Assembly (NCBI GenBank): GCA_964516435.1
Contig: CAZEZP010000001.1
Coordinates: 1-64,000 of the forward strand
Reading direction: 5' to 3'
Length of the DNA stretch: 64,000 bases
DNA from: HGW-17 sp964516435
GTDB lineage: Bacteria; Myxococcota_A; Polyangia; HGW-17
Part shown: positions 37,108-46,178 of the stretch, one piece after another
Numbering within the stretch: position 1 is the stretch's first letter
Layout: every line of letters starts with the position of its first letter
Program-made: the position numbers and the translations under genes
The notes under the pieces: model-generated
Databases searched by the model: none
Seen by the model: the letters and a program-made list of their open reading frames with translations, nothing else
Told to the model about the DNA's origin: nothing

Positions 37108-37788
37108 CTACTCCCCGTCGCCTTCATCGGACTGGGATTTTCCGCCGCCAAACACGTCCCACACGAAACGCAGTCCCACCTGGCCATAGACATGCACGCC
37201 GGAACTCTGGCTGTTCTCGTCGTTGGCGGCTTTTTGCGCCAACTGCAGAATGTGGCCGCCGATGCCCCCCTCGAACGAGAGGCGGATCAGGCGGGAGAAC
37301 TTGTATTCATAGCGGGCGCCGACCCGCACCAACGCAATCTGTGCATCCAGATCCTCATGGGCGATCTGCGGCTCTTCCTTCTTGAGCCAGTCGTCATTGA
37401 CGGTGCCGAGCGCGACGCCGCCCATCAGGAAAACCGTCCAGACCTGGTCGTTGTCCACCTGGAAATCGCCGTCGAGCCCCAGCATGAACGCGATGAAGGT
37501 GGAACTCACGCCCCCTTGCTTGAACGACTGGTTCACATCCAGTTGCCCGCGCAGGAACATGAATTCGCCGCCCATGGAAACCCCGTAGAAACCGCCGCGG
37601 TGCAGGACGAAGTAGTCTTCCTCGTCGTTGAGTGCCCGCTCGGTATCGCCCCATGGCAGTTTCTTCTGGGAGTAGATACCGCCCATGCCCCCCACCTGCG
37701 GCTGCAGGTAGAGTTCAAGGATTTTGGCGTGGGCGGGAGCGGAAACGAAAAGCGAAAGCAGAAAGAAGGACAGAATGATGCGTTTCAT
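37108..37788 (-). CDS. Predicted outer-membrane beta-barrel-like protein
   Basis: 226 residues. The ATG at 37788 follows GGAGGT. Signal peptide MKRIILSFFLLSLFVSAPAHA, then alternating hydrophobic and polar strands rich in Gly and aromatics (FYGVSMGGEFMFLRGQLDV, FMLGLDGDFQV, LVRVGARYEYKFSRL, HVYGQVGLRFVWDVF), fitting an 8- to 10-stranded barrel. The usual terminal Phe is replaced by a short acidic tail. It is co-transcribed with the 17-repeat lipoprotein, so it could anchor or export it; that is inference. I recognise no named family. Confidence 0.65.
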   Translation of the reverse strand: MKRIILSFFLLSLFVSAPAHAKILELYLQPQVGGMGGIYSQKKLPWGDTERALNDEEDYFVLHRGGFYGVSMGGEFMFLRGQLDVNQSFKQGGVSSTFIAFMLGLDGDFQVDNDQVWTVFLMGGVALGTVNDDWLKKEEPQIAHEDLDAQIALVRVGARYEYKFSRLIRLSFEGGIGGHILQLAQKAANDENSQSSGVHVYGQVGLRFVWDVFGGGKSQSDEGDGE

Positions 37789-37959
37789 GGATGACCTCCG
37801 TACACAGCATGCCAAGGGTTTGGCGATTGTGCAACCGCCCAATTTGCGCCCGGCATGCCCGCGGGCACCTTTGGATCTTGATTTTCCGCTCAAACGTGAA
37901 ATAATGCACTTGTCCTGATTTCCGGTATTTTCCTCTTCCGGTATCGTAGCGAGGCCGCC

Positions 37960-38427
37960 ATGAACGATGCTCCCGAAGTCAAGCCCTGCCCGTTGTGTCT
38001 GACCCATCCACTGGAACTGGAAACGGAGGAAGATGCGGATCGCCGCCTGATTTCCTCGTCCGACACGAATTTCGCCGGACCGGGAAAGGACCGCTCCGTG
38101 ACCGACGCCTACTGCTTCGAGGTGGATGGTTCGCCCAAATTCTTCATCCACGTCTTTCCGCTCTGTCCATCCTGCTGCGGCACGGGCGTGGTGATCCAGA
38201 GCGAGGATTTCGCACAGTTGCAGGCCGAAGTGGCCATGGTGACCGACAACCTGGAGCAGATCATCCAACGCTATCGATCCGAGCCAGCCACGCTGCGCGA
38301 GCACACGGACCGGCTCACCCGCGTGATGATTCCCCTGATCGCCCGCAAGGCGCTGCATCTCGTGCGGACGCCGGCACGCGGCAGTTACGCCCGCTATCTC
38401 ACCAATCTCTTCAACATCCGGCTCTAG
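37960..38427 (+). CDS. Small zinc-ribbon-like protein, unknown function
   Basis: 155 residues, cytosolic. Two cysteine knuckles, CPLC at 10-13 and CPSCC near 69-73, could bind one zinc; between them is a 50-residue insertion with a beta pattern (KFFIHVFPL). The rest is helical (AQLQAEVAMVTDNLEQIIQRY). The family is not recognised. The ATG at 37960 follows GAGG. It is divergent from the beta-barrel gene (171-bp gap) and converges with the prenyltransferase gene 6 bp downstream. Confidence 0.6.
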   Translation: MNDAPEVKPCPLCLTHPLELETEEDADRRLISSSDTNFAGPGKDRSVTDAYCFEVDGSPKFFIHVFPLCPSCCGTGVVIQSEDFAQLQAEVAMVTDNLEQIIQRYRSEPATLREHTDRLTRVMIPLIARKALHLVRTPARGSYARYLTNLFNIRL

Positions 38428-38433
38428 CCGCGT

Positions 38434-39306
38434 TCATCCTCCGTAGAGCACGATTCCCACCCACAAGGCCCAGACGAGAGAAGACAGAAGGAAGAGCGGA
38501 TCGCCCAGCATGCGGTCGGTAGGGCTGTCGAATGCATCCGTTCGCGTGCAGATCCGGAAGAATCGATGCAGTGCACCCGCCAAGAACGGCACGCTGAACA
38601 CCATGCGGTGATGATCGGGCGTGGCCAGCGCGTAAGCCAGAAACAGGAATGGCAGAACCACTTCCAGGCCCACCATGATCCGATACAGGATCTGAATGCG
38701 GTAGCGGTTCAGGACGGGGCGGGAATCATTCGCATCCGGCAGGCAAATCCGCTCGTGCAGACGCTTGCCGAATCCCAGATAGGCGGCCAGCACCAGCGTG
38801 ATAACGAGAATCCATGAGGACACCGGCACGCCCACGGCGACGGCGCCGGCGGCCACCCGCAGCAGGAAACCCGCGGCGATGCACAGGACGTCGACGTAGG
38901 CGAGCGCCTTGACCCGCAGTGAATAGGCGGCGTTGATGGCGAGATACCCGGCGATGATCGCAGAAGCAGCCATCCCGCCGGCGAGCAGCGCGCCACCGAG
39001 CGCCGCCGCGGCGAGCACCGCCGACACGCCCCAGGCGATGCCGGCCGGAAGCCGCCCGGAAGCGATCGGTCTCCGGCGCTTGGCCGGATGCATCCGGTCG
39101 TGCTCACGGTCGAGCAGGTCATTGAAGACGTATACCGCGCTCGAGGCCGCACAGAATGCGGCCGCCATGGACAAGGCACGCATGGCGTCGGCCCAGACGA
39201 AGAGCCGTCCCGCGAATACCAGAGGTGCCAGTACGAAGACGTTTTTCACCCACTGGCGCATGCGCAACGTGGCCAATACGAGGGGAAAATATTTCAGAAA
39301 CGACAT
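38434..39306 (-). CDS. UbiA-family prenyltransferase (decaprenyl-phosphate phosphoribosyltransferase-like)
   Basis: 290 residues with about eight transmembrane helices. The first Asp motif reads VFNDLLDREHDRMHPAKRRRPIASGRL, the active site of the UbiA family. The N-terminal LRMRQWVKNVFVLAPLVF is typical of the subfamily that makes decaprenylphosphoryl-5-phosphoribose for arabinose or other sugar donors. It acts in the inner membrane on polyprenyl phosphate; the product here may serve a surface glycan. The ATG at 39306 has no clear ribosome-binding site and lies only 9 bp after the 3' end of tRNA-Arg, so it may be transcribed with the tRNAs. Confidence 0.85.
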   Translation of the reverse strand: MSFLKYFPLVLATLRMRQWVKNVFVLAPLVFAGRLFVWADAMRALSMAAAFCAASSAVYVFNDLLDREHDRMHPAKRRRPIASGRLPAGIAWGVSAVLAAAALGGALLAGGMAASAIIAGYLAINAAYSLRVKALAYVDVLCIAAGFLLRVAAGAVAVGVPVSSWILVITLVLAAYLGFGKRLHERICLPDANDSRPVLNRYRIQILYRIMVGLEVVLPFLFLAYALATPDHHRMVFSVPFLAGALHRFFRICTRTDAFDSPTDRMLGDPLFLLSSLVWALWVGIVLYGG

Positions 39307-39315
39307 TGGAGGGAT

Positions 39316-39392
39316 TGGCGCGCCCAAGAGGACTTGAACCTCTAACCGCCGGTTCCGTAGACCGATGCTCTATCCAGTTGAGCTATGGGCGC
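39316..39392 (-). tRNA. tRNA-Arg (anticodon ACG)
   Basis: 77 bases including an encoded CCA. Acceptor GCGCCCA pairs with TGGGCGC; anticodon stem TCGGT/ACCGG holds loop CTACGGA, giving ACG; the T arm is AGAGG-TTCAAGT-CCTCT. First position A would be read as inosine after deamination by TadA. Confidence 0.95.
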
Positions 39393-39415
39393 AGCAAAAA
39401 TGTAAAAGACCGCAG

Positions 39416-39503
39416 CGGAGAGTGAGGGATTCGAACCCTCGATACCCTTTTGGGGTACACACGCTTAGCAGGCGTGCACCTTCGGCCTCTCGGTCAACTC
39501 TCC
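39416..39503 (-). tRNA. tRNA-Ser (anticodon GCT)
   Basis: 88 bases, class II with a long variable arm (TACCC..GGGTA). Acceptor GGAGAGT pairs with ACTCTCC; the anticodon loop CTGCTAA gives GCT; the T loop is TTCGAAT. CCA is not encoded after the discriminator G, unlike the two neighbouring tRNAs. Confidence 0.95.
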
Positions 39504-39540
39504 AAGATGCACGGCCCTTGCCACGGGGAACAAGAGCTCT

Positions 39541-39627
<87 letters not shown>

Positions 39628-39767
39628 AGAGTTAAGCCAGCGGCGACGCCGGGACCCATTTCAAACCATCGTGCGATTTGAAAGGCGGCTCCCCGCGAGC
39701 GAAAAAGTTTCTACAGGTTCCTCTTCCGGGTGTCAAGCTGAAAAAGCTGAAAAAAATGCAAAACAGA

Positions 39768-40478
39768 TCATTCCAGAGTGATGATGCCCTTGCGGTAGCC
39801 TTCCGTCACGGCTTCGGTGCGGTTGGTGACGTCGAGTTTCGCGTAGATGTGCTCCAGATGCGTGCGTACGGTGGCCATGCTCACGTGCAGCATGGCGGCC
39901 ACCTCGCGGTTGGAGAGCCCCCGGGATATGGCCAGCAGGATTTCCTGCTCGCGCGGCGTGAGATTGTGATCGGATTCCTCGGAAGGTGGTGGAGGCGCCT
40001 GCGGTTCCCTGGGCGGCGGAACTTCCGGCTCTGCAGCACGCGCTCGGAAACGGCGCAGCAGATGCCGGGCCAGATGCGGCTGGATCACGCTTCCGCCAGC
40101 CGCCACTTCCAGCACGGCCTCCACCATGCGGGAAGCCGAGATACCTTTGAGAATGTAACCGGCCGCACCTGCGGAAATGGCGGCCATGACCCGATCCTCC
40201 TCATCGAAGATGGTGAAGATGAGGATTTCGATCTGCGGCGCGGATTCCTTGATGCGCCGGGTCACCTCGATGCCGTCGATGTCGGGGAGTCCCAGATCCA
40301 GGAGCACCACGCGGGGCGCAAGCGCAAGCGCCTTCTTCACGGCTTCGTTTCCGCAGTCGGCCGTATCCAGCAACTCGATACCTTCAGAACGGCGCAGCAG
40401 CCGCTCCTGCTGTCGGCGGATTTCCGGCTCGTCCTCCACCAGGAGCACGGTAATGGGAGAAACGCGATCCTCGGCCAC
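39768..40478 (-). CDS. NarL/LuxR-type response regulator
   Basis: 236 residues from a GTG at 40478. The receiver domain (8-125) has the acid pocket EDE at 15-17, phosphoacceptor Asp61 in LLDLGLPDIDG, Thr in the FTIFDEED strand and Lys in YILKGIS. A Pro-rich linker (about 145-170) leads to a LuxR helix-turn-helix (LTPREQEILLAISRGLSNREVAAMLHVSMATVRTHLEHIYAKL). It should bind DNA after phosphorylation. No cognate kinase is adjacent; the nearest histidine kinase, at 21-25 kb, has its own receiver. Confidence 0.9.
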   Translation of the reverse strand: MAEDRVSPITVLLVEDEPEIRRQQERLLRRSEGIELLDTADCGNEAVKKALALAPRVVLLDLGLPDIDGIEVTRRIKESAPQIEILIFTIFDEEDRVMAAISAGAAGYILKGISASRMVEAVLEVAAGGSVIQPHLARHLLRRFRARAAEPEVPPPREPQAPPPPSEESDHNLTPREQEILLAISRGLSNREVAAMLHVSMATVRTHLEHIYAKLDVTNRTEAVTEGYRKGIITLE

Positions 40479-40729
40479 CGGAGCACCTCTCTTTCCTCAG
40501 CCGGTGCAAGGTTGAAAACCCTCGAAAATCAATCGATTCCAACCCGTCCAAACCGTACCTTCCGAATACGGGATCGTCAACGTAAAATTTCGAGATTTCG
40601 CTGTTCGCGGAAAAGCAACCGGAAAACTCCGCGAAGAGCCGTGTTCAAACTTTCTGGTTCCTGAACCCTGAATCGCTTTTCCTGCCGCGAAAAGCGAAAA
40701 CGCAAAAAGCGGCCACCTGCGATGGGAAT

Positions 40730-42496
40730 TCACCTGGATGGATAAAAATGAAGGGTCTCGACGTCGCGCTTGGGCAGTTGCGCCAGAATCGGGATCATCT
40801 CGGGCGGCCAGGCCACCCGCAGCGCGACATTGCGGTCTTGCGGCGTGCCGGCCCCCTCCCCGCCCTCGGCGCGCCCCTCCTGCACCCCCACGAGCGCATA
40901 GACGCGGGCGGCTTCCACTGTCGAGCCGGGCGGCATGTCGATGTCCACGATGGTGGAATAGATCACACCCGTGCCGTCGCCACGGTCCACGATTTCCCAG
41001 AAGCGGATCTGCTGGGGCCAGTCCAGCAGGCCGCAGTTCTGCACTTCCCAGTAGCCGTGCCAAGGGTCCATGCCGGCAGGCGCGGGTCTCGGCATCACCT
41101 GATGCGTATGGTGGTGTCCCGTGATGTGCAGCACGACGTTCGGGCACCCGTTGAGAATGGCGCGGAAGGCATTGGCATTGCTCCCCAGGTCGTACGAGCA
41201 GTGGTGGCTGATGACCACGATGAGCTTCTGCGCGGCGGCGAGCGCATCCAGCGTATCCCGAAGCCAGTTCAACTGCTCCTGGGAAATGTAGCCGTTGGCC
41301 GAAGCCGTGACGCCGCCTGCCGAGGAAAGGTCCAGCCCCACCAGCGCCAGCGGAATGCCGGGAATGGGGTTCTCGTCCACCCAGTAACTCTTTCCTGACA
41401 CCAGGTTGTCGTTGGTGAATCCATGCCCCGGCGGACCATTGCGGTTCGCGCCCATGACCATGGAAATCCATTCCTGCCTATCGATGAAGCGGCGCCGGTT
41501 GTCGGGAACCAAATCTCGTGTCGTGTAGGCATCATCGTTGAAGGGAACGTGACAGCGATCGGGTGTTTCGGAATAGCAGTAGCCGTTCTGGCACACGGGT
41601 TCGGGATAACAGGTGGGAATGACCGCATCGGATATCCAGATCGTGGCCTTGTCGCTGGTGGGGTCGGCCACCCAGAAGTCCATCACGTCGAAGTTGCCGA
41701 GCACCAGCAGGTCGTGGTTGCCCTGGACGCAGTACCATTTGACGGCAGGATGGAGACCCTCGGAAACGAAGGAATCGTGCGGATCGGGCAGTCCCGCCGC
41801 GCGCGGGTCGTCGTCGGCGCCCGTATCGGGGTCCACCGTCTGGCCCTCGACGACCTTGAGGAACCAGTCCAGTTCGATGAAATGCTTGTTGTCGGTGAGG
41901 TCGCCGGAAAACACGATGAAATCGTGGGGGCGCACCTCTGCGAACCGGTTGATGGTGGCCACGGCCGCCGCCAGCACGTGGGTGCTCCACTGTTCCTGGG
42001 AACGCCACGCGGAAGCCTGGGCGATCGGGCTGTGGATGGAGCGCGCCGGGCTTTCCTCGTCCACGATGTGGATGTCGGTCAGGTGTGCGAAATACGCAAG
42101 CGAGGAGAGTTGCACCGGATTGCCGTTGGATGCCGCAGCCGCGCCCAAATCGTCGCGTTCGACATGCGGCTCCCCCGGTCCCTTCTTCGTCAGACCGAAC
42201 AGACTGCGCAGATCCTCGAACTGCTGGGTGGCCTCGATGCGACCCTGGATGGTTTCCCGCACAGTGGTCACGGGACGCGGCACCGGATTCACGGGCACGT
42301 CCGCATCCGCGTCCGCATCCGCGTCCACGATGTCCGCATCGGGCACATCCGCATCCGCATCCGGCGTGACGTTGTTGCCGTGATGGGTGCCGTTGCCATC
42401 ATCGCAACCGAGAAGCCAGCCCGCAGAAGCCGCGACCGAAGATACCGCCAGAAACTGGCGGCGGGTGATGTCGGGAACGAAGTAATCCTGCCGCAT
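40730..42496 (-). CDS. Tat-exported lipoprotein metallophosphoesterase
   Basis: 588 residues. The N-terminus has a twin-arginine signal (ITRRQFLAVSSVAASAGWLLGC) ending in a lipobox, so it is exported folded and then acylated. An Asp/Ala-rich linker (PDADADVPDADIVDADADADA) follows. Calcineurin-like motifs: LTDIHIVDE, FSGDLTDN, VQGNHDLL, VISHHCS and ITGHHHTHQ; all five metal sites are intact. A 100-residue insertion with Cys pairs separates the third and fourth. Substrate unknown. It resembles the anchored phosphoesterase at 2150 in fold but uses a different export route. No Shine-Dalgarno is obvious before the ATG at 42496. Confidence 0.85.
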   Translation of the reverse strand: MRQDYFVPDITRRQFLAVSSVAASAGWLLGCDDGNGTHHGNNVTPDADADVPDADIVDADADADADVPVNPVPRPVTTVRETIQGRIEATQQFEDLRSLFGLTKKGPGEPHVERDDLGAAAASNGNPVQLSSLAYFAHLTDIHIVDEESPARSIHSPIAQASAWRSQEQWSTHVLAAAVATINRFAEVRPHDFIVFSGDLTDNKHFIELDWFLKVVEGQTVDPDTGADDDPRAAGLPDPHDSFVSEGLHPAVKWYCVQGNHDLLVLGNFDVMDFWVADPTSDKATIWISDAVIPTCYPEPVCQNGYCYSETPDRCHVPFNDDAYTTRDLVPDNRRRFIDRQEWISMVMGANRNGPPGHGFTNDNLVSGKSYWVDENPIPGIPLALVGLDLSSAGGVTASANGYISQEQLNWLRDTLDALAAAQKLIVVISHHCSYDLGSNANAFRAILNGCPNVVLHITGHHHTHQVMPRPAPAGMDPWHGYWEVQNCGLLDWPQQIRFWEIVDRGDGTGVIYSTIVDIDMPPGSTVEAARVYALVGVQEGRAEGGEGAGTPQDRNVALRVAWPPEMIPILAQLPKRDVETLHFYPSR

Positions 42497-42586
42497 CTGA
42501 CACCCCGCGTCATGAATGGAAATGGATAAAGAATCGAAGAGTTGGGCCGTCAGGCCCGCAACCGTCCCGAAGGCCGGTCCAAGAGG

Positions 42587-44032
42587 TCATTTCCGGAACC
42601 GCCGGCGGGACACCAGCAGCAGAGCGGCCAGGCCCAGAAGGACGAGGGAGGAGGAACCGGCAGGAGCGGCCCCGGCGCTGCAGGAGCACCCGTCGGGAGC
42701 CGTACCCTTTCCAGAACCCGTGCCACCATCGGGGTTGCCGTTCTCATTGATGCACTGGCCTTCGACGCAGGTCTGGCCGTCGGGGCAAAGATTTTCGCCG
42801 TCATCCACGGAACCGTTGCAGTCGTCGTCCACGGCGTTGCAGATTTCCGCCGTGGGATTCTTCGCGGAGCACTCGCCCCACACGCCCGCCGTGCACACGC
42901 GCGCGCCGGAGCCGCAGGCGGTCTCGCAGGCCTGCACCAGGTTGTCGTCCACGAAACCGTTGCAGTCGTCGTCGATGTTGTTGCAGGTCTCCACCGTCGG
43001 CCACACGGCATTGCGGCATTCGGTCCACACGCCGTTTTCACAGATCTGCTGGCCCAGTTCGCAGGCACCCGCGTCCAGTCCGCAGGGGCGGGTTTCGCCG
43101 CGCTGGCAGGCGCAGCCCTCGTCGATCTGGCCGTCGCAGTCATCGTCGAAGTCGTTGCAGATTTCTTCACGGGGCTGCTGGGCCGTGCAACCCGTCCACG
43201 CGCCGTTGACGCACTGCTCGATGCCATTGCCGCAGACAGAGGCGCACGCGCGGAAGAGGCCTTCGTCGACCTGGCCATCGCAGTTGTCGTCGATGCCGTT
43301 GCATTCCTCGGCCGTGATGGTCTGGGCAATGGTGTTGAGCGCGGCCATCAGTTCCGTGAAGTTGTTGGCCTGGTGGTAGCAGCGAAGAGCCGGGTTAGCC
43401 TCGAGTTGATCGAACGTGGCGTTGGGATCGCAGCCAGCCTTGGGCATGAGGCCCTGAACCGCCATGCGGTTGAGCGCCAGGTAGTCCACCGACGAATAGA
43501 AACCGATGACACCGGTCTTGATGCCCAAATTCTTGAGGTTGGTCACGCTGTTGACCGACAGGAAGCGGGTAGACGGGTCATAGGGGTCGCACCACTGCCA
43601 GCCGTCGGAAATGAAAATCACGAAATTGTTGGAACTTGGATTCTGCAAGGGAGCATAGGAAGCCACCTGATCCAGCGTCTGGTACGAAGGCGTATAGTTG
43701 CCGGAATACGGCGGGGGAGCGCCCAGGGCGCTGATGATGGCATTGGTGTTGCCCGGTCCCACTTCCACGTTCACGACGCCCGGCGTGCACTGTCCCGGAG
43801 GGGCGGGGAACATCATCAGGCCGAAATCGATGCGGCCATCGAACGTGGTGACCAGTTGCCGCAGCGCCTCGTTCGCCCAGTACCACAGAGTCTGGCCGTC
43901 GATCGAGTTGCGCACCATGGAACTGGATTTGTCTAGCACGATGAGCACCCGCGGAACGGAACAGTTCTGCGCCGACACGCGGGCGGGCAAGAGGACGAGG
44001 GAAAGCAGGAAGAGAGTCAAAAACTTGCGCAT
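42587..44032 (-). CDS. VWA + MopE-repeat protein with MYXO-CTERM-like anchor
   Basis: 481 residues; the ATG at 44032 follows AAGGAG. Signal peptide MRKFLTLFLLSLVLLPARVSAQ. A von Willebrand A domain (25-240) has the MIDAS motif DKSSSM and a late FISDGW strand. Then four MopE-type units (EECNGIDDNCDGQVDEGL, EICNDFDDDCDGQIDEG, ETCNNIDDDCNGFVDDN, EICNAVDDDCNGSVDDG) joined by C.xG...C segments. The tail GCSCSAG, helix, SRRRFRK is MYXO-CTERM-like. A metal-dependent surface adhesin is likely. Its promoter is about 90 bp upstream. Confidence 0.85.
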   Translation of the reverse strand: MRKFLTLFLLSLVLLPARVSAQNCSVPRVLIVLDKSSSMVRNSIDGQTLWYWANEALRQLVTTFDGRIDFGLMMFPAPPGQCTPGVVNVEVGPGNTNAIISALGAPPPYSGNYTPSYQTLDQVASYAPLQNPSSNNFVIFISDGWQWCDPYDPSTRFLSVNSVTNLKNLGIKTGVIGFYSSVDYLALNRMAVQGLMPKAGCDPNATFDQLEANPALRCYHQANNFTELMAALNTIAQTITAEECNGIDDNCDGQVDEGLFRACASVCGNGIEQCVNGAWTGCTAQQPREEICNDFDDDCDGQIDEGCACQRGETRPCGLDAGACELGQQICENGVWTECRNAVWPTVETCNNIDDDCNGFVDDNLVQACETACGSGARVCTAGVWGECSAKNPTAEICNAVDDDCNGSVDDGENLCPDGQTCVEGQCINENGNPDGGTGSGKGTAPDGCSCSAGAAPAGSSSLVLLGLAALLLVSRRRFRK

Positions 44033-44122
44033 GTGTCACTCCTTTGACAGCATCTGAAAGGTATCGAAAATCCGCAGCCTTCTTTCTGGCCGATTCGCTT
44101 GCACCCGAAAAAGGCAAAAAAC

Positions 44123-44150
44123 AGTATAGTAGGACACCCCGTCGCGTCAA
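44123..44150 (-). promoter_or_regulatory. Sigma-70 promoter for the VWA/MopE gene
   Basis: Minus strand: -35 TTGACG (44150-44145), 16-bp spacer, -10 TATACT (44128-44123). The leader to the ATG at 44032 would be about 85 bases. The rest of the 385-bp gap (to 44417) shows no gene; a lone TTGACA at 44335-44340 is the only hint of a promoter for lnt, with a poor -10. Confidence 0.65.
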
Positions 44151-44417
44151 GCTGAATTTTCCTGCTGACATGAGCCCCGCAGGGCAATTTCGAGTCCTTC
44201 CTGGCGCCATCGCTCACCCGAAAACTGGCGAAGGACGGGCAAGGCGCCCGACACCAGCTGCGGACGACGGAAACCCGTTTCCGTTTCCTTCACGGGAACC
44301 CGGATCCGGAATGCGGCGCATCGCCGCTTGCGACTTGACAGAAGGAGGGCGCCCGCACTAGGAAGGAGCGCCCGGCGCGGTTTGCGAAAGGCGCCGTCCG
44401 GGCGACGAGGGAGAAGC

Positions 44418-46178
44418 ATGCAACGGATGAAACGCGCATTGCCCTGGATCGCTGCCGTTACGTCGGGGGTCATGTGGTTCGGTTCCTGTCCGCCCTCCCC
44501 CTTCTGGCCGATGGCGTGGGTGGCCATGCTCCCTCTGCTGTGGGCGCTTCGCGGCGCCGATGGAAAGCGGGCCTTCCAGATGGGCTGGCTCACCGGCATC
44601 GTGGCCACCGGCGGCGGGTTTCCGTGGATCCCCGACCTGATCGTGCGCTTCGGCGGCCTGCCTGCAGCCGTGGCATGGCTCGTGTTCGGTCTGTACACCC
44701 TCTACCAGGGGCTCATTTTCGCATTCATCACCTCGGGGATGAACCATCTGGAAAAATACTGGCCCCGCGTGCCTCTCTGGGCGAGCCTCCCCGTGGTCAC
44801 GGTGGCGGTCGAGTTCGCCTTCCCGCTGGTCTTTCCCTGGTACCTGGCCATCACGCAGGGCTTCGTGCCCACCGCCATCCAGATTGCGGAATTCACGGGC
44901 CCCACGGGCGTAAGCGCACTCCTGGTCATGTCCGCGGCGCTCGCATTCGAACTGCTGGGCGCACTGGCACGGCGCACCCGCCCCGCATGGCACCTGGCCG
45001 TGCCTGCCGGGCTGCTGGTGCTGGTGCTGGGATGGTCGGCCTGGCGCATCCGCGACGTGCGCGATTCCTTGAAGGATGTTCCCCATGTCGGCGTGGCCAT
45101 GATCCAGCCCAACATCGGCATCGACGATGGACGCGTGCGCTTTTTCGGGGAACACCAGGTGGCTGTCCACCAGCACCTTTCCGTCGAAGCCGAACGCCTG
45201 GCCTCATCGGGGCAACTGCCGCGCCTGGACCTGCTGGTATGGTCGGAAAGCAGTTATCCCTATCCCATGCGGCGCGACCGGCTGGAAGACTATGAGGATC
45301 CCCCCGGCCGCGTGGATTTCCGGCGCATCCGGCGGGGCTTCTCCACACCGCTGCTCATGGGCGCCACCACCGTGGACGGGGACGGCGAGGATGCGAAGGT
45401 CTACAACTCCGCGCAACTGCTGGACCGGGATGGCCGCGTGCTGGGCCGCTACGACAAGAACTGGCTGCTCATGTTCGGCGAATACATCCCATTCTACGAC
45501 TACATTCCCTTCCTGCACGATTTCTTCCGGGCGCACCGCATGTCCAACATGACCCGCGGCACACGGTTCTCCCCGCTGACGCTACCGGGGACTTCCACCA
45601 CGAAAGGCCCCCGCGACGTACGTCTCGGCCCCCTCATCTGCTACGAGGACATCCTGCCGGATTTCGGACGTCGAGCGGCGGCAGGAAAGCCCAATATCCT
45701 CGTGAACATCACCAACGACGCCTGGTTCGGCGCCTCTCAGGAACCCTGGCAGCATCTTTCGCTGGCGGTCTTCCGTTCCGTGGAGGCGCGGCTGCCCATG
45801 GTGCGCAACGTCAATATCGGGGTTTCCACATTCATCAGTCCCACGGGTGAACTGGGGCCCACGGCCCGCGCCCAGGATCCGCCTTCCAACCCGCAGGGCG
45901 GCCTGCATCCCGTGCGCTTCATGGAATACCTGCAGGGGCAGCGGGTGCGGCCCATGGATACGCCCGGCCTGTTCTGCCTCGACGAGTGGCCGCAGGGATG
46001 CATCGTCGCCGCGCAGGTGCCCGTGATGGAGCCCTCCTCGACCTTCTTCGTGCGCTTCGGGAACGTCTTCGCCTGGGCGTGCCTGTTGCTGGCCGCCGCA
46101 GGAATCGGGTTCCGCCCCGCGCGGGAACGCCTGCGCCGCATCCGGGACCGGCTCCGGAAAGGAACGGACCATGCCTGA
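44418..46178 (+). CDS. lnt: Apolipoprotein N-acyltransferase
   Basis: 586 residues. About seven N-terminal membrane helices (10-205) are followed by a nitrilase-like periplasmic domain with the catalytic triad Glu277 (VWSESSYP), Lys347 (YDKNWLLMFGEYIPF) and Cys408 (LICYEDI), and a last helix near 560. Lnt adds the third acyl chain to lipoproteins in the inner membrane, which fits the many lipoprotein genes here. The ATG at 44418 follows GAGGGAG. Its end overlaps the next gene by 8 bp. Confidence 0.92.
   Translation: MQRMKRALPWIAAVTSGVMWFGSCPPSPFWPMAWVAMLPLLWALRGADGKRAFQMGWLTGIVATGGGFPWIPDLIVRFGGLPAAVAWLVFGLYTLYQGLIFAFITSGMNHLEKYWPRVPLWASLPVVTVAVEFAFPLVFPWYLAITQGFVPTAIQIAEFTGPTGVSALLVMSAALAFELLGALARRTRPAWHLAVPAGLLVLVLGWSAWRIRDVRDSLKDVPHVGVAMIQPNIGIDDGRVRFFGEHQVAVHQHLSVEAERLASSGQLPRLDLLVWSESSYPYPMRRDRLEDYEDPPGRVDFRRIRRGFSTPLLMGATTVDGDGEDAKVYNSAQLLDRDGRVLGRYDKNWLLMFGEYIPFYDYIPFLHDFFRAHRMSNMTRGTRFSPLTLPGTSTTKGPRDVRLGPLICYEDILPDFGRRAAAGKPNILVNITNDAWFGASQEPWQHLSLAVFRSVEARLPMVRNVNIGVSTFISPTGELGPTARAQDPPSNPQGGLHPVRFMEYLQGQRVRPMDTPGLFCLDEWPQGCIVAAQVPVMEPSSTFFVRFGNVFAWACLLLAAAGIGFRPARERLRRIRDRLRKGTDHA

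Noticed and set aside
40497..41471. 324-codon minus-strand frame overlapping the Tat phosphoesterase
   Set aside because: Same strand but a shifted frame without motifs; the phosphoesterase frame has all metal ligands and a Tat signal.
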